A stretch of 12,085 nucleotides of DNA from UBA2883 sp050873965 (GCA_050873965.1 JBNMJS010000056.1:1-12085); one strand, 5' to 3'. Positions 1 through 7,293 are shown, counted from the first letter of the stretch. Numbers and translations are program-made. The notes: generated from the sequence alone by a model not told the origin.

Positions 1-807
1 GCAATAATATGCAAATACTCTTAATGAATATTTTGATAAAAATTCTAAGAAATATTTAATACAAATATATCCAACAACAGCAGAAACAACTGTTCCAATC
101 AAAATATATATCCAATTGTAAGTAACCAATTCTGCCATCTTAACTTCTTTCAACGGATACACTACAGAGGCACCTAATATAATTGGAATACTTAACAAGA
201 ATGAATATCTTGCACACGCAATTCTACTAACCTTTGTAAACATACCTGATGCAATTGTCCAACCTGAACGAGAAAATCCAGGTAATGCAGCCAAGCCTTG
301 AGCAATAGACATTATAATTGCCGTTTTTGTAGAAACTTTTTCAGATTTTTCTGGCAAACTATCAGAATACTTTTCTGCACCCAACAACATTCCACCTGTA
401 ACAATCAAAAGTACACCAACAACAGCAGGAGTATCCATCAATCGTTCTGCAGCATTATCAAAGAACAATGCCACTATAATAGTGATAATAGTACCCAAGA
501 TAATATAAAGTCCCAACTGCGTATTATAATCTGAATAATTTTTAGTCTTTATACCATTAACTAAAGCATTCCAAATTTCAATAATATCTTTCCAAAAGAA
601 GATAAATACCGCAACCAAAGTACCAATATGCAACATCATACTCAAAACAATGTCATAACTTGAATCTTCTGGTATTGGATTGTGAGAAATCATTTGAATA
701 ATATGAGATGTAAATACCAAGTGTGCAGAACTTGAAATTGGTAAAAACTCACTCAAGCCTTGTACAATTCCCATTGCTACAACTTTTATTAAACCTATTC
801 CTAACAT
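1..807 (-). CDS. uppP: Undecaprenyl-diphosphatase (UppP/BacA), 3' end beyond window
   Basis: Integral membrane phosphatase that converts undecaprenyl diphosphate to the monophosphate, recycling the lipid carrier for peptidoglycan and surface polysaccharides; its loss usually lowers bacitracin tolerance. I translated 269 codons with no stop, so the gene runs off the left edge; compared with family proteins only a short C-terminal stretch seems missing. Seen directly: the N-terminal signature QGLSEFLPISSSAHL (residues 16-30) and the second signature PGFSRSGWT (176-184), separated by hydrophobic segments. The first position of the E-x3-E pair is Gln16 here, a substitution common in the family; Glu20 and the SRSG arginine are present. 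The ATG follows a clear GGGAG ribosome-binding site and lies 14 nt after the queD stop, so it is probably co-transcribed with queD. The family call is secure. Confidence 0.93.
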   Translation of the reverse strand, partial: MLGIGLIKVVAMGIVQGLSEFLPISSSAHLVFTSHIIQMISHNPIPEDSSYDIVLSMMLHIGTLVAVFIFFWKDIIEIWNALVNGIKTKNYSDYNTQLGLYIILGTIITIIVALFFDNAAERLMDTPAVVGVLLIVTGGMLLGAEKYSDSLPEKSEKVSTKTAIIMSIAQGLAALPGFSRSGWTIASGMFTKVSRIACARYSFLLSIPIILGASVVYPLKEVKMAELVTYNWIYILIGTVVSAVVGYICIKYFLEFLSKYSLRVFAYYC

Positions 808-821
808 TTTATCTCCCTATC

Positions 822-1178
822 TTATTCAAAATAACTAGCACAAGATGTAGCAGTTTCCCATATAGAAATCTTACTAATTTGAGGAACATTTGCTTTCATT
901 TTTTCATAAATGTATTTTGCTAATGTTTCGCTACTTGGGCTAACACCTTTAAAATCTTCTAACTCATTAATATCCTTATGGTCTAATAAATTTAAAACTT
1001 CTTTCAAATGTTTTTTCAAAATTTTATAATCAATAAGAATATTACTCTTATCCAATTCCGTACCTTGAACATAAGCCTCAACCAACCAGTTGTGACCATG
1101 TTGATTTTCACATTCGCCATCATAATTCAATAAATGATGAGCTGCTGAAAAATATAATTGTGCTTTAATTTCGTACAT
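822..1178 (-). CDS. queD: 6-carboxy-tetrahydropterin synthase QueD (6-pyruvoyl-tetrahydropterin synthase family)
   Basis: 118-residue member of the PTPS/QueD family, matching the usual bacterial QueD length. QueD turns 7,8-dihydroneopterin triphosphate into 6-carboxytetrahydropterin, the second step towards preQ0 and queuosine. Visible residues: zinc ligands His14 (FSAAHHL) plus His27 and His29 (HGHNW), catalytic Cys23 four residues before HGH as in E. coli QueD, then LDHKDIN (His67), PSSETLAKYI (81-90) and Glu108 in WETATS. The Cys and spacing favour QueD over a eukaryote-type PTPS. The start has a strong AGGAGAG site. The gap of 69 nt from the methyltransferase is the longest in this cluster and contains -10-like sequences (for example 1192-1197), but that hexamer would put the transcript start inside the ribosome site, so I do not annotate a promoter. 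No queC, queE or queF is in the window. Confidence 0.93.
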   Translation of the reverse strand: MYEIKAQLYFSAAHHLLNYDGECENQHGHNWLVEAYVQGTELDKSNILIDYKILKKHLKEVLNLLDHKDINELEDFKGVSPSSETLAKYIYEKMKANVPQISKISIWETATSCASYFE

Positions 1179-1247
1179 AACTCTCTCCTAATCTATAAAA
1201 CAATTTTATACTAAACACAAAATTTAATAAATGAATACAATGTTAGT

Positions 1248-2012
1248 TTAAGCAGATTTTCTATAAGCCCTAACAAACCCTGAATCTCCACTTAATCTTT
1301 CTTGAAACCAAATAAAACCATTCTTTTCTAAAATATCAGTAATTATTTTATAACCCTTAATATGCCACTCCATAAACACTACATCAATTTTCTTGAATAA
1401 GCCTGCTTTATCAATATCTTTAACACATTCGTATTCAGCACCCTCAATATCCATCTTCAAAACTATTGGATTGTTAGAATGCTGTTTAATAATTTCTTCT
1501 AAAACCTCACTTGAACGACGAAGTTCCAACTCAACATCGTGACATCGTTCACGTTTAATAATTTCTGCAAATTCAGGAATAATAGTATTTACAGCAGATG
1601 CATTTATATTATTAACCTCTGTTGTGGTTATGCGTTTATTCTTATCAAACCAACCATAATTATAAAGTTTAACCTTTTCTGCCAATCTAGGATTAAGTTC
1701 TAAATTAACTTTTGCAACTTTATAAACCTCTGGAAATGGTTCATAAGCATACACGCTAGAAATATGTTCTTTTGATGCAGCATACAATGTTGAATCAGCA
1801 GTATTTGCCCCAACATCAATAAAAACACAATCTTTCAAGCCACCAAATTCATAATCACTACGAGAAAACACCTCAAAAAAGCCAATCAAATTGACCATTT
1901 TCAAGAACTTTATCCCTTCAAATTCAAGATAATCCTCAAATTCATCCCATTCTAATGGTAATCGTACTTGGAAAATTGTACCTTTATGTTTGTATTCCTC
2001 AAACTGTGGCAA
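1248..2012 (-). CDS. FkbM-family SAM-dependent methyltransferase
   Basis: 254-residue protein with a class I, Rossmann-type methyltransferase fold of the FkbM family. Visible motifs: FIDVGANTADS (64-74, SAM-binding motif I), YEPFPE (90-95, acidic end of strand beta-2), KMDIEGAEYE (186-195) and MEWH (214-217), the typical FkbM series. FkbM enzymes usually O-methylate sugars or small molecules; the substrate here cannot be read from sequence. The start is uncertain. The ORF is in the same frame as accC and is separated from it only by the accC TAA; the first possible start is the TTG directly after that stop, with AAAGG about 10 nt upstream inside the end of accC. The next in-frame Met (residue 39) would remove an apparently coding N-terminus while leaving motif I intact. 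Translation is probably coupled to accC. It looks like an accessory gene inside a housekeeping cluster. Confidence 0.85.
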   Translation of the reverse strand: MPQFEEYKHKGTIFQVRLPLEWDEFEDYLEFEGIKFLKMVNLIGFFEVFSRSDYEFGGLKDCVFIDVGANTADSTLYAASKEHISSVYAYEPFPEVYKVAKVNLELNPRLAEKVKLYNYGWFDKNKRITTTEVNNINASAVNTIIPEFAEIIKRERCHDVELELRRSSEVLEEIIKQHSNNPIVLKMDIEGAEYECVKDIDKAGLFKKIDVVFMEWHIKGYKIITDILEKNGFIWFQERLSGDSGFVRAYRKSA

Positions 2013-3365
2013 TTATTTTAAACCTTTACGTTTGTAATAATCTTCAATAAATCCTGTATTGAATTTTCCACTAATGAACACTTCATCTTCAATAATACCT
2101 TGATGGAATGGAATAGTTGTAGCAATACCAGTAACAACATACTCTTTCAAAGCTTGATACATTCTACGTCTTGCCTCGTTTCTAGTTTCACCCCAACAAA
2201 TCAATTTACCAATCATTGAATCATAATATGGTGGAATTGAATATCCTGGATATACGTGAGAATCAACTCTTATACCAAAACCACCTGGAGCAAAATATCC
2301 ATCAATTTTACCTGGACAAGGCATAAAATCTTTATCAGGACTTTCAGCATTGATACGACATTCAATAGCGTGACCTCTTAATTGAACTTGGTCTTGAGTA
2401 TAACTCAATTTTTCACCAGCAGCCACTCTAATTTGTTCTCTAACAATATCAACACGAGAAATCATTTCTGTAACACAGTGTTCAACTTGAACACGAGTAT
2501 TCATTTCCATAAAATACCATTTGCCATCGTGGTCAAGCAAGAATTCACAAGTACCAGCACCTTCATAATTGATTGCTTTTGCTGCTCTAACTGCAGCGGC
2601 ACCCATTTCTTTTCTTGTTTCTTCATCAATAGCAGGTGATGGTGCTTCTTCTAACAATTTTTGGTGACGTCTTTGGATAGAACAATCTCTTTCGCCTAAG
2701 TGAATAACATTACCAAAACTATCACCTAATACTTGAACCTCAATATGTCTTGGATTTTCCAAGAATTTTTCGGCATATACATCTGGATTACCAAAGAAGT
2801 TTTGTGCCTCTGCTTGGCATAAAGGCATATTTGTATCAACATCTTCATCGTTTCTACATACTCTCATACCTTTACCACCGCCACCAGCAGTTGCTTTTAA
2901 GATAATAGGATAACCAACCTTATTAGCGAATTTTTTAACTTCTTCCGGAGTTTTAACAATGCCTGTACCAGGAGTAACAGGAACATCGTTTTCAATCATT
3001 GTCTTACGAGCAGTAGCTTTATCGCCCATTTTTCTCATTGCTTCAGAAGTTGGACCAATAAATTTTATACCACTTTGCTCACACATTTCAGCAAAATCAG
3101 CTCTTTCAGATAAGAAACCATATCCAGGGTGAATTGCATCTGCACCTGAAACACTAGCAGCAGCCATAATTCTACTAATATCCAAATAACTTTTACTGCT
3201 TGGAGCAGGTCCGATACAATATGAATCTGTCGCTAATCTAACGTGAAGTGATTCAGCATCTGCCTGTGAATATATCGCAACAGTAGGAATACCCAATTCT
3301 CTACATGCTCTAATAACTCTAACTGCGATTTCGCCTCTATTTGCGACTAAAACTTTTTTTAACAT
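2013..3365 (-). CDS. accC: Biotin carboxylase subunit of acetyl-CoA carboxylase (AccC)
   Basis: 450-residue ATP-grasp enzyme, the family's normal length. It carboxylates the biotin on AccB with bicarbonate and ATP, the first half-reaction in making malonyl-CoA for fatty acids. Visible: N-terminal domain KVLVANRGEIAVRVIRA (4-20) and HPGYGFLSE (79-87); ATP-binding Lys116 and Lys159; glycine-rich loop GGGGKGMR (161-168); RRHQKLLEEAPSP (232-244, bicarbonate-site Lys236); Glu287 and Arg291 in MEMNTRVQVEH; and RGHAIECRINAE just after. The segment usually read as VEHPVTE is VEHCVTE here, with Cys297 in place of Pro. The start has AGGGGAT just before the ATG. The preceding intergenic region holds two hairpins, one terminator-like, so accC may be expressed at a different level from accB. 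The carboxyltransferase genes accA and accD are not in the window. Confidence 0.97.
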   Translation of the reverse strand: MLKKVLVANRGEIAVRVIRACRELGIPTVAIYSQADAESLHVRLATDSYCIGPAPSSKSYLDISRIMAAASVSGADAIHPGYGFLSERADFAEMCEQSGIKFIGPTSEAMRKMGDKATARKTMIENDVPVTPGTGIVKTPEEVKKFANKVGYPIILKATAGGGGKGMRVCRNDEDVDTNMPLCQAEAQNFFGNPDVYAEKFLENPRHIEVQVLGDSFGNVIHLGERDCSIQRRHQKLLEEAPSPAIDEETRKEMGAAAVRAAKAINYEGAGTCEFLLDHDGKWYFMEMNTRVQVEHCVTEMISRVDIVREQIRVAAGEKLSYTQDQVQLRGHAIECRINAESPDKDFMPCPGKIDGYFAPGGFGIRVDSHVYPGYSIPPYYDSMIGKLICWGETRNEARRRMYQALKEYVVTGIATTIPFHQGIIEDEVFISGKFNTGFIEDYYKRKGLK

Positions 3366-3394
3366 ATCCCCTATCCTTATACTAATTCGGCTGA

Positions 3395-3419
3395 TTTAAT
3401 ATAAACTTGTTATATTAAA
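3395..3419. repeat. 10-bp perfect AT inverted repeat between accB and accC
   Basis: Arms 3395-3404 and 3410-3419 are perfect complements (TTTAATATAA on the left) around a 5-nt loop. On the minus-strand transcript this lies directly after the GC-rich hairpin at 3421-3443 and about 30 nt before the accC start. Its outer bases overlap the U-run of that hairpin, so the two structures compete for a few nucleotides. Possible role in attenuation or mRNA processing; that part is inference. Confidence 0.6.
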
Positions 3420-3443
3420 AGGCTGACAAATAAATTGCCAGCC
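3414..3443 (-). terminator. Terminator-like hairpin downstream of accB (possible attenuator before accC)
   Basis: On the minus strand GGCTGGCA (3443-3436) pairs with TGTCAGCC (3428-3421): an 8-bp stem with one G-U pair and a 7-nt loop, followed by TTTTAAT. It starts 14 nt after the accB stop codon. The U-run is short (four), so termination may be partial, which would let efp-accB be made in excess over accC and the genes behind it. The loop region CAAATAAATTG (plus strand) is shared with the terminator at 7299-7319. Confidence 0.55.
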
Positions 3444-3457
3444 TAATAAAATACTAA

Positions 3458-3919
3458 TTATTCAACGTACATAATGGCTTGACCGTATTCAACAGCTTGA
3501 CCATCTGTTACGCAAATTTCTGTAATCTTACCTGAGAATTCAGATTCGATTTCATTCATTAACTTCATTGCTTCAATGATACAAACCTTGTCACCTGCAG
3601 AAATTGAATCACCAACTTTAACGAATGGTTCAGCATCTGGAGATGGTTTGCTATAGAATGTACCAACCATAGGTGAAACGATTGCTTTACCTTTATGTTC
3701 AGGTTCACTAGAAGCACTAGATGCTGCAGGAGCAACTGGAGCAGCAGGTGCAGCAGCAACAGGAGCAGCAGCCGGCATAGCAACACCAGCACTAATTACT
3801 TCTGGTAAATCTTTTCTAATAGTAATTGCTTGTTCACCGTCTTCTAATGATATTTCAGTTAATTCATTATCAGCAACAATCTTTGCTAATTTTTCAATAT
3901 AATCTGTTTCAAATTTCAT
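3458..3919 (-). CDS. accB: Biotin carboxyl carrier protein of acetyl-CoA carboxylase (AccB/BCCP)
   Basis: 153-residue carrier that holds biotin and shuttles carboxyl groups from AccC to the carboxyltransferase. Domain order: an N-terminal segment (1-40) that in the family contacts the carboxylase; a flexible Ala/Pro/Val-rich linker (about 45-72); and a C-terminal biotinyl domain (78-153). The biotin attachment site is IIEAMKLMNE (114-123), with Lys119 the modified residue. AIVSPMVGTFY (79-89) and the C-terminal GQAIMYVE are also typical. The start has an AGAGG site 7 nt before the ATG. It follows efp by 20 nt, so the two are almost certainly co-transcribed, an arrangement I recall from many bacteria including Cyanobacteria. 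The linker is repetitive, so a second long ORF appears in another frame over it; that ORF is a shadow. Confidence 0.97.
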   Translation of the reverse strand: MKFETDYIEKLAKIVADNELTEISLEDGEQAITIRKDLPEVISAGVAMPAAAPVAAAPAAPVAPAASSASSEPEHKGKAIVSPMVGTFYSKPSPDAEPFVKVGDSISAGDKVCIIEAMKLMNEIESEFSGKITEICVTDGQAVEYGQAIMYVE

Positions 3920-3939
3920 TCTTTTACCTCTTTAATCGA

Positions 3940-4497
3940 CTAACAACGATCTAAATATTCATTAGATCTTGTATCAACTCTAATTCTATCACCATTAGAA
4001 ACGAAGAATGGAACGTTAACAACAGCACCAGTTTCTAATGTAGCAGGTTTTGTACCACCTTGAGCAGTGTTACCCTTTTCAGCAGGTGGAGTATCAACAA
4101 CTTCCAACTCAACGTGAGCAGGAATATCAACACCAATGATTTTGCCGTCGTGCATCAATACTTGAATAACCATATTTTCTTTCAAATATTTAACACCACT
4201 GCCTACTTGTTCTTCTGTTAATTGCATTTGTTCGTAAGATTCATTATCCATCATAACGAAATCTTTACCTTCTTTATATAAATATTGCATTTCACGTCTA
4301 TCCAAAGTAGCTTTTGCAACTTTTTCACCAGCTCTGAAAGTTTTTTCAACAACTTGTCCAGTTTCAACGTTTTTCAATTTTGAACGAACGAAAGCTGCAC
4401 CTTTACCTGGTTTAACGTGTAAAAATTCAACTACTGACCAAAGACCATTATCTAATTGCAAGGTCAAACCTGTTTTAAAATCGTTTACAGAAATCAT
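3940..4497 (-). CDS. efp: Translation elongation factor P
   Basis: 185-residue EF-P, the standard length. EF-P enters stalled ribosomes between the E and P sites and helps form peptide bonds at consecutive prolines. Three beta-barrel domains are expected. The KOW-like N-terminal domain carries the loop VKPGKGAAF (28-36), with Lys32 at the position that is lysylated, hydroxylated or otherwise modified in many species; no modification gene (epmA, epmB) is in the window. The C-terminal signature GDRIRVDTRSNEYLDRC (residues 169-185) is complete. The ATG follows an AAGGAG site with 5-nt spacing. It is the first gene of the efp-accB cluster and sits behind the best promoter I can find in the window (4540-4568). 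Confidence 0.97.
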   Translation of the reverse strand: MISVNDFKTGLTLQLDNGLWSVVEFLHVKPGKGAAFVRSKLKNVETGQVVEKTFRAGEKVAKATLDRREMQYLYKEGKDFVMMDNESYEQMQLTEEQVGSGVKYLKENMVIQVLMHDGKIIGVDIPAHVELEVVDTPPAEKGNTAQGGTKPATLETGAVVNVPFFVSNGDRIRVDTRSNEYLDRC

Positions 4498-4539
4498 ATA
4501 AGCTCCTTATAATGTCTATATTCTATACTGTTTTTTCTG

Positions 4540-4568
4540 ATAATACCATAAAATTAATAATTTTCCAA
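4540..4568 (-). promoter_or_regulatory. Sigma-70-like promoter for efp-accB
   Basis: On the minus strand TTGGAA (4568-4563) and TATTAT (4545-4540) are separated by exactly 17 nt, matching 4/6 and 5/6 of the consensus hexamers. The expected transcript start near 4533 gives a leader of about 35 nt that includes the AAGGAG site. A second TTGGAA about 40 nt further upstream (4604-4609) has only a weak -10 partner. In AT-rich DNA such matches arise by chance, so confidence is moderate. Confidence 0.5.
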
Positions 4569-4650
4569 ATATATATAAAGTTTTATCACTATATATGATA
4601 GTTTCCAAATAAAAAAACAATATAAATTATTTATAGTACTATACCTGATT

Positions 4651-4712
4651 GTCATCTTGAGCAATGTATTTTGCAAATTTTACGAAATAGTACAAACATT
4701 AGCGAAAGATCT
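4651..4712. repeat. Degenerate copy of the 'GTCATNCTGAGC ... GCGAAGAATCT' repeat
   Basis: The ends GTCATCTTGAGC (4651-4662) and TAGCGAAAGATCT (4700-4712) resemble the two halves of the unit that is intact at 5195-5220, but about 37 nt of unrelated AT-rich sequence separates them. I read it as a decayed or interrupted member of the same dispersed family, just upstream of the efp promoter region. Confidence 0.4.
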
Positions 4713-4743
4713 ATAAAATAGATTTAATTTGTTCTATTATAAT

Positions 4744-4775
4744 GCCTCATTTCTTTGACAGCAAAGAAACGAGGC
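4744..4775. repeat. Palindrome at the left end of element 1
   Basis: GCCTCATTTCTTTG (4744-4757) pairs with CAAAGAAACGAGGC (4762-4775) around a 4-nt loop ACAG; 13 of 14 positions match. The left arm alone recurs at 11579-11592 at the left end of element 2, where the right arm is absent. Confidence 0.75.
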
Positions 4776-5156
4776 GGAAAGAAACTCTCGGCGACGCTTC
4801 CGTTCACACGAGAATTGTATAATTCAACAATCGAGTCTCACAACTCGTGATTTTGTATATTTTTAATGTTTCAAAATCACTCAAACAGTTCGACATAGTG
4901 TTTCATTAACATTCTCGGTTCACTCCGCTATTGCCGATTTTTAGTTACGTAATATTTGTAAAATTTTACTTACCGTCACTACAAGAAGTAGATTTTCGAC
5001 TCTGCCGAGCAAAATAATTAAGTATTATTTTGTGAAAGGTGGCGACAACGAAATCTAGCCCGTAACGTGGAGCAGAACCACGCTTCTGCGACCAGCCGAA
5101 TAATCTAAAGTAATGAACGACGAAACAGTCCAGAATAATATTATAATAAAATTAAT

Positions 5157-5220
5157 AGATACTTCGGCTAAAGCCTCAGTATGACAGCATTTTCGTCATT
5201 CTGAGCGTAGCGAAGAATCT
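5157..5220. repeat. Imperfect inverted repeat (hairpin core of element 1)
   Basis: Left arm 5157-5185 (AGATACTTCGG...CTCAGTATGAC) and right arm 5195-5220 (GTCATTCTGAGC...GAAGAATCT) are imperfect inverted copies around a 9-nt loop. The same pair occurs at 11856-11919 with the arms in swapped order, so the core is inverted there. It lies about 50 nt beyond the thiL stop codon and could also stabilise or end the thiL mRNA, although no U-run follows. Confidence 0.8.
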
Positions 5221-5269
5221 ATTATAACTAACCAAACAATTCAAGAAGAAAATGAAAATAAAATAACCA

Positions 5270-6190
5270 CTACTCAAAATGATTAAAACATTTTTCTGTA
5301 TTATTTAAATACTTAACATCATTACCACAATGTATTTCTACAAAACCTTGTTCTTGTTTATCCTTTACATAACCAATTTCAAAACAATTTGGTATATTTT
5401 TAACAAACTCTCTAGGAACAACTGCGACTATCTGATAATCTTCTCCACCATACATTATCATATTTTTATATTCTTTTGGAAATTCTTCTAGCAATTCCTT
5501 ATCATAAGCAATTTTATCAAAATCTACAACAAGCGTTTTATTACTTGATTGAGCGATTTTATATAATGCATCAGCCAAACCATCAGATGTATCCATCATC
5601 GCATAATCAACATCAATATTCTTTGATATTATTGAAGCAAACTCAACCTTTGCCTCTGGCATCAAATGTGCATCAATAAGTTTTTGAGAAGATGATTTTC
5701 CCTCAAAAAGTAACTTCAATCCACCAGCACTTGAACCATGAACACCACTTGTAACAATAGCATAATCTATTTTTGCACCACTTCTTGATGATATTTTTCT
5801 ATCTTTTGTTGTTCCCAAAACAGTTACCGAAATCATTATCTTGTCAGAACCAGTTATATCACCACCAACAATCTCAACTCCTTTACAGGCAGTCTTTGCA
5901 CCATTATAGAACTCTCTAACAAATTCATTTGATACATTCTTTGGTAAAGATAAAGCGATCGTCATATATTTTGGTTCGCCACCTGATGCAGCAATATCAC
6001 TAATATTCACCATTGCTGATTTATAACCCAATTGATAAGCCGACATATATTTCAAACAAAAATGGACATCTTCAACAAGACTATCTTGACTAATAACAAC
6101 ACCCAAATCCTTTAAATATGCACAATCATCACCAATATATTTATCACCAATAATTGATTTTATCGTAGATAATATTTCAAATTCTTTCAT
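5270..6190 (-). CDS. thiL: Thiamine-monophosphate kinase (ThiL)
   Basis: 306-residue member of the AIR synthase/PurM-like ATP-binding superfamily. ThiL phosphorylates thiamine monophosphate to thiamine diphosphate, the last step of cofactor synthesis, in the cytoplasm. Visible motifs: GDDCA (20-24), SQDSLVEDVHF (34-44, Mg/ATP-binding aspartates), NISDIAASGGEP (62-73), GGDITGSD (109-116), MMDTSDGLADA (198-208) and YGGEDYQIV (247-255). This series is specific to ThiL among PurM-like proteins. The length is slightly below the E. coli enzyme (about 325). The ribosome-binding site is weak (TAAGA before the ATG). It is divergent from galE, with 76 nt between start codons, and no other thiamine gene is nearby. 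Confidence 0.95.
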   Translation of the reverse strand: MKEFEILSTIKSIIGDKYIGDDCAYLKDLGVVISQDSLVEDVHFCLKYMSAYQLGYKSAMVNISDIAASGGEPKYMTIALSLPKNVSNEFVREFYNGAKTACKGVEIVGGDITGSDKIMISVTVLGTTKDRKISSRSGAKIDYAIVTSGVHGSSAGGLKLLFEGKSSSQKLIDAHLMPEAKVEFASIISKNIDVDYAMMDTSDGLADALYKIAQSSNKTLVVDFDKIAYDKELLEEFPKEYKNMIMYGGEDYQIVAVVPREFVKNIPNCFEIGYVKDKQEQGFVEIHCGNDVKYLNNTEKCFNHFE

Positions 6191-6233
6191 AGTCTTATTT
6201 TATCAGAATAAGAAAAAATTAACATATTTGTAT

Positions 6234-6239
6234 TATAAT
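6234..6239 (+). promoter_or_regulatory. Candidate -10 element for galE in the thiL-galE divergent spacer
   Basis: A perfect TATAAT lies 27 nt before the galE ATG, giving an expected start near 6246 and a short leader with the AGGGAG site. No good -35 hexamer lies at the right distance (a TTAACA at 6219-6224 is too close). The opposite strand of this spacer must also hold the thiL promoter; TAAAAT about 10 nt before thiL is possible but unconvincing. Confidence 0.35.
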
Positions 6240-6266
6240 TCCTATATAAAACAAGGGAGAAAATTT

Positions 6267-7277
6267 ATGATATTAGTTACAGGTGGAGCAGGATATATTG
6301 GTAGTCATTGTGCTTTAGCACTATTAGAACAAGGAAATGACATTATTATTTTTGATAGTTTGGAATTAGGACATAAAGACACTATTGAAAATTTAAAAGC
6401 CATCAATTCAAAAGGTAAAATTATTGATTTTATTCAAGGAAATCTACAAAATTTTGATGATATAAATTCTGTATTCAAAAAACACAAAATTGATGCAGTA
6501 ATCCATTTTGCAGCATTTTCTCAAGTAGGTGAATCTGTAAAAAATCCTCAAAAATATTATTTCAATAATGTATATGGCTCACTTAATCTATTCAAAGCAA
6601 TGTTAGAAAATGACGTTAAAAAAATCGTATTCTCTTCAACTGCTGCGACTTATGGTGAACCTGAATACATTCCTATTGACGAAAACCACCCACAAAACCC
6701 TATCAACCCTTATGGTAGTTCGAAACTAATGATTGAACGTATTCTTGATGATTACAATAAAGCATACGAATTAAGAAGTGTAAGACTAAGATATTTTAAT
6801 GTTGCTGGTGCTGATTCACAAAGTAGAATTGGAGAGTGGCATGAACCTGAAACTCACTTGATACCAAACATTTTAAAATCAACTTTCTCTTCAGGAAAAA
6901 CATTTGAAATGTATGGTACAGATTATGATACAGTTGATGGAACTTGTGTTCGAGATTATATCAATATTGAAGACTTAGCGAATGCACATTTATTAGCACT
7001 AAACTATTTGAATAATGGTGGCGAAACAAACTATTTCAATCTTGGTACAACAGATGGAAATAGTGTTAAACAAGTATTCTCTGCATGTGAAAAAGTTACA
7101 GGAAAAACTATTCCAGTTAATGTAATGGGACGCAGAGAAGGAGATCCAGCATCACTTGTTGCCGACAACAAAAAAGCCATTGAAACATTAAAATGGACAC
7201 CTAAAAAGACATTAGAAAACAGTGTTGATAGTGCTTATAATTGGGAAACTATTTTACAAAACAAATATTTGAAATAA
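6267..7277 (+). CDS. galE: UDP-glucose 4-epimerase (GalE)
   Basis: 336-residue short-chain dehydrogenase/reductase of the extended type that interconverts UDP-glucose and UDP-galactose with bound NAD, supplying galactose for surface polysaccharides or feeding galactose into metabolism. Visible: NAD-binding TGGAGYIGSH (5-14), Asp30 at the end of beta-2, VIHFAAFSQVGESV (78-91), catalytic Ser124 in SSTAATYG, and Tyr149/Lys153 in YGSSK, the same numbering as E. coli GalE; then LRYFNVAGA, where FNVAG is typical. I chose the ATG at 6267 because AGGGAG lies 7 nt before it and the protein starts directly with the first beta-strand MILVTGG; a start 39 nt upstream would add residues unlike the family. 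It is the only plus-strand gene here, probably transcribed alone, and ends at the terminator at 7299-7319. Confidence 0.96.
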   Translation: MILVTGGAGYIGSHCALALLEQGNDIIIFDSLELGHKDTIENLKAINSKGKIIDFIQGNLQNFDDINSVFKKHKIDAVIHFAAFSQVGESVKNPQKYYFNNVYGSLNLFKAMLENDVKKIVFSSTAATYGEPEYIPIDENHPQNPINPYGSSKLMIERILDDYNKAYELRSVRLRYFNVAGADSQSRIGEWHEPETHLIPNILKSTFSSGKTFEMYGTDYDTVDGTCVRDYINIEDLANAHLLALNYLNNGGETNYFNLGTTDGNSVKQVFSACEKVTGKTIPVNVMGRREGDPASLVADNKKAIETLKWTPKKTLENSVDSAYNWETILQNKYLK

Positions 7278-7293
7278 ATATATTTTATAAACT

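Larger units (their letters stand above)
4742..5222. repeat. Composite intergenic repeat, element 1
   Basis: Non-coding stretch of about 480 nt between the 3' end of thiL and the efp promoter, with several segments found again at 11576-12085. Modules in order: a palindrome (4744-4775); the segment 4855-4887, present inverted at 12052-12085; a module starting CGTCACTACAAGAAG (4974) and ending CCGAATAATC (about 5105), matching 11704-11802 in the same orientation, including GAGCA..AACCACGCTT; the segment GAACGACGAAACAGTCCAG (5115-5133); and an imperfect hairpin (5157-5220). The last two types resemble short repeats common between genes in many bacteria. I see no ORF that looks like a protein, and no transposase. 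A non-autonomous mobile repeat is a reasonable inference but is not shown. Confidence 0.75.

Noticed and set aside
1192..1220. TTGTGT-17-TATAGA promoter-like pair before queD
   Set aside because: Its transcript start would fall within the queD ribosome site, so it is unlikely to serve queD as drawn.
2382..2639. Open frames antisense to or in other frames of accC, accB, thiL, thrS and queD
   Set aside because: They overlie strongly recognised genes and their translations are compositional shadows.
4742..4822. 26-codon open frame inside element 1
   Set aside because: It lies in a palindrome of a repeat, has no ribosome site and is not kept in element 2.
4498..5269. Search for a CRISPR array, tRNA or attachment site in the longest gaps
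   Set aside because: Repeats here are few, inverted and unevenly spaced; no cloverleaf, regular spacer array or integrase is present.
6228..6266. Longer N-terminus for galE from an ATG at 6228
   Set aside because: AGGGAG lies directly before the ATG at 6267, where the Rossmann fold begins.
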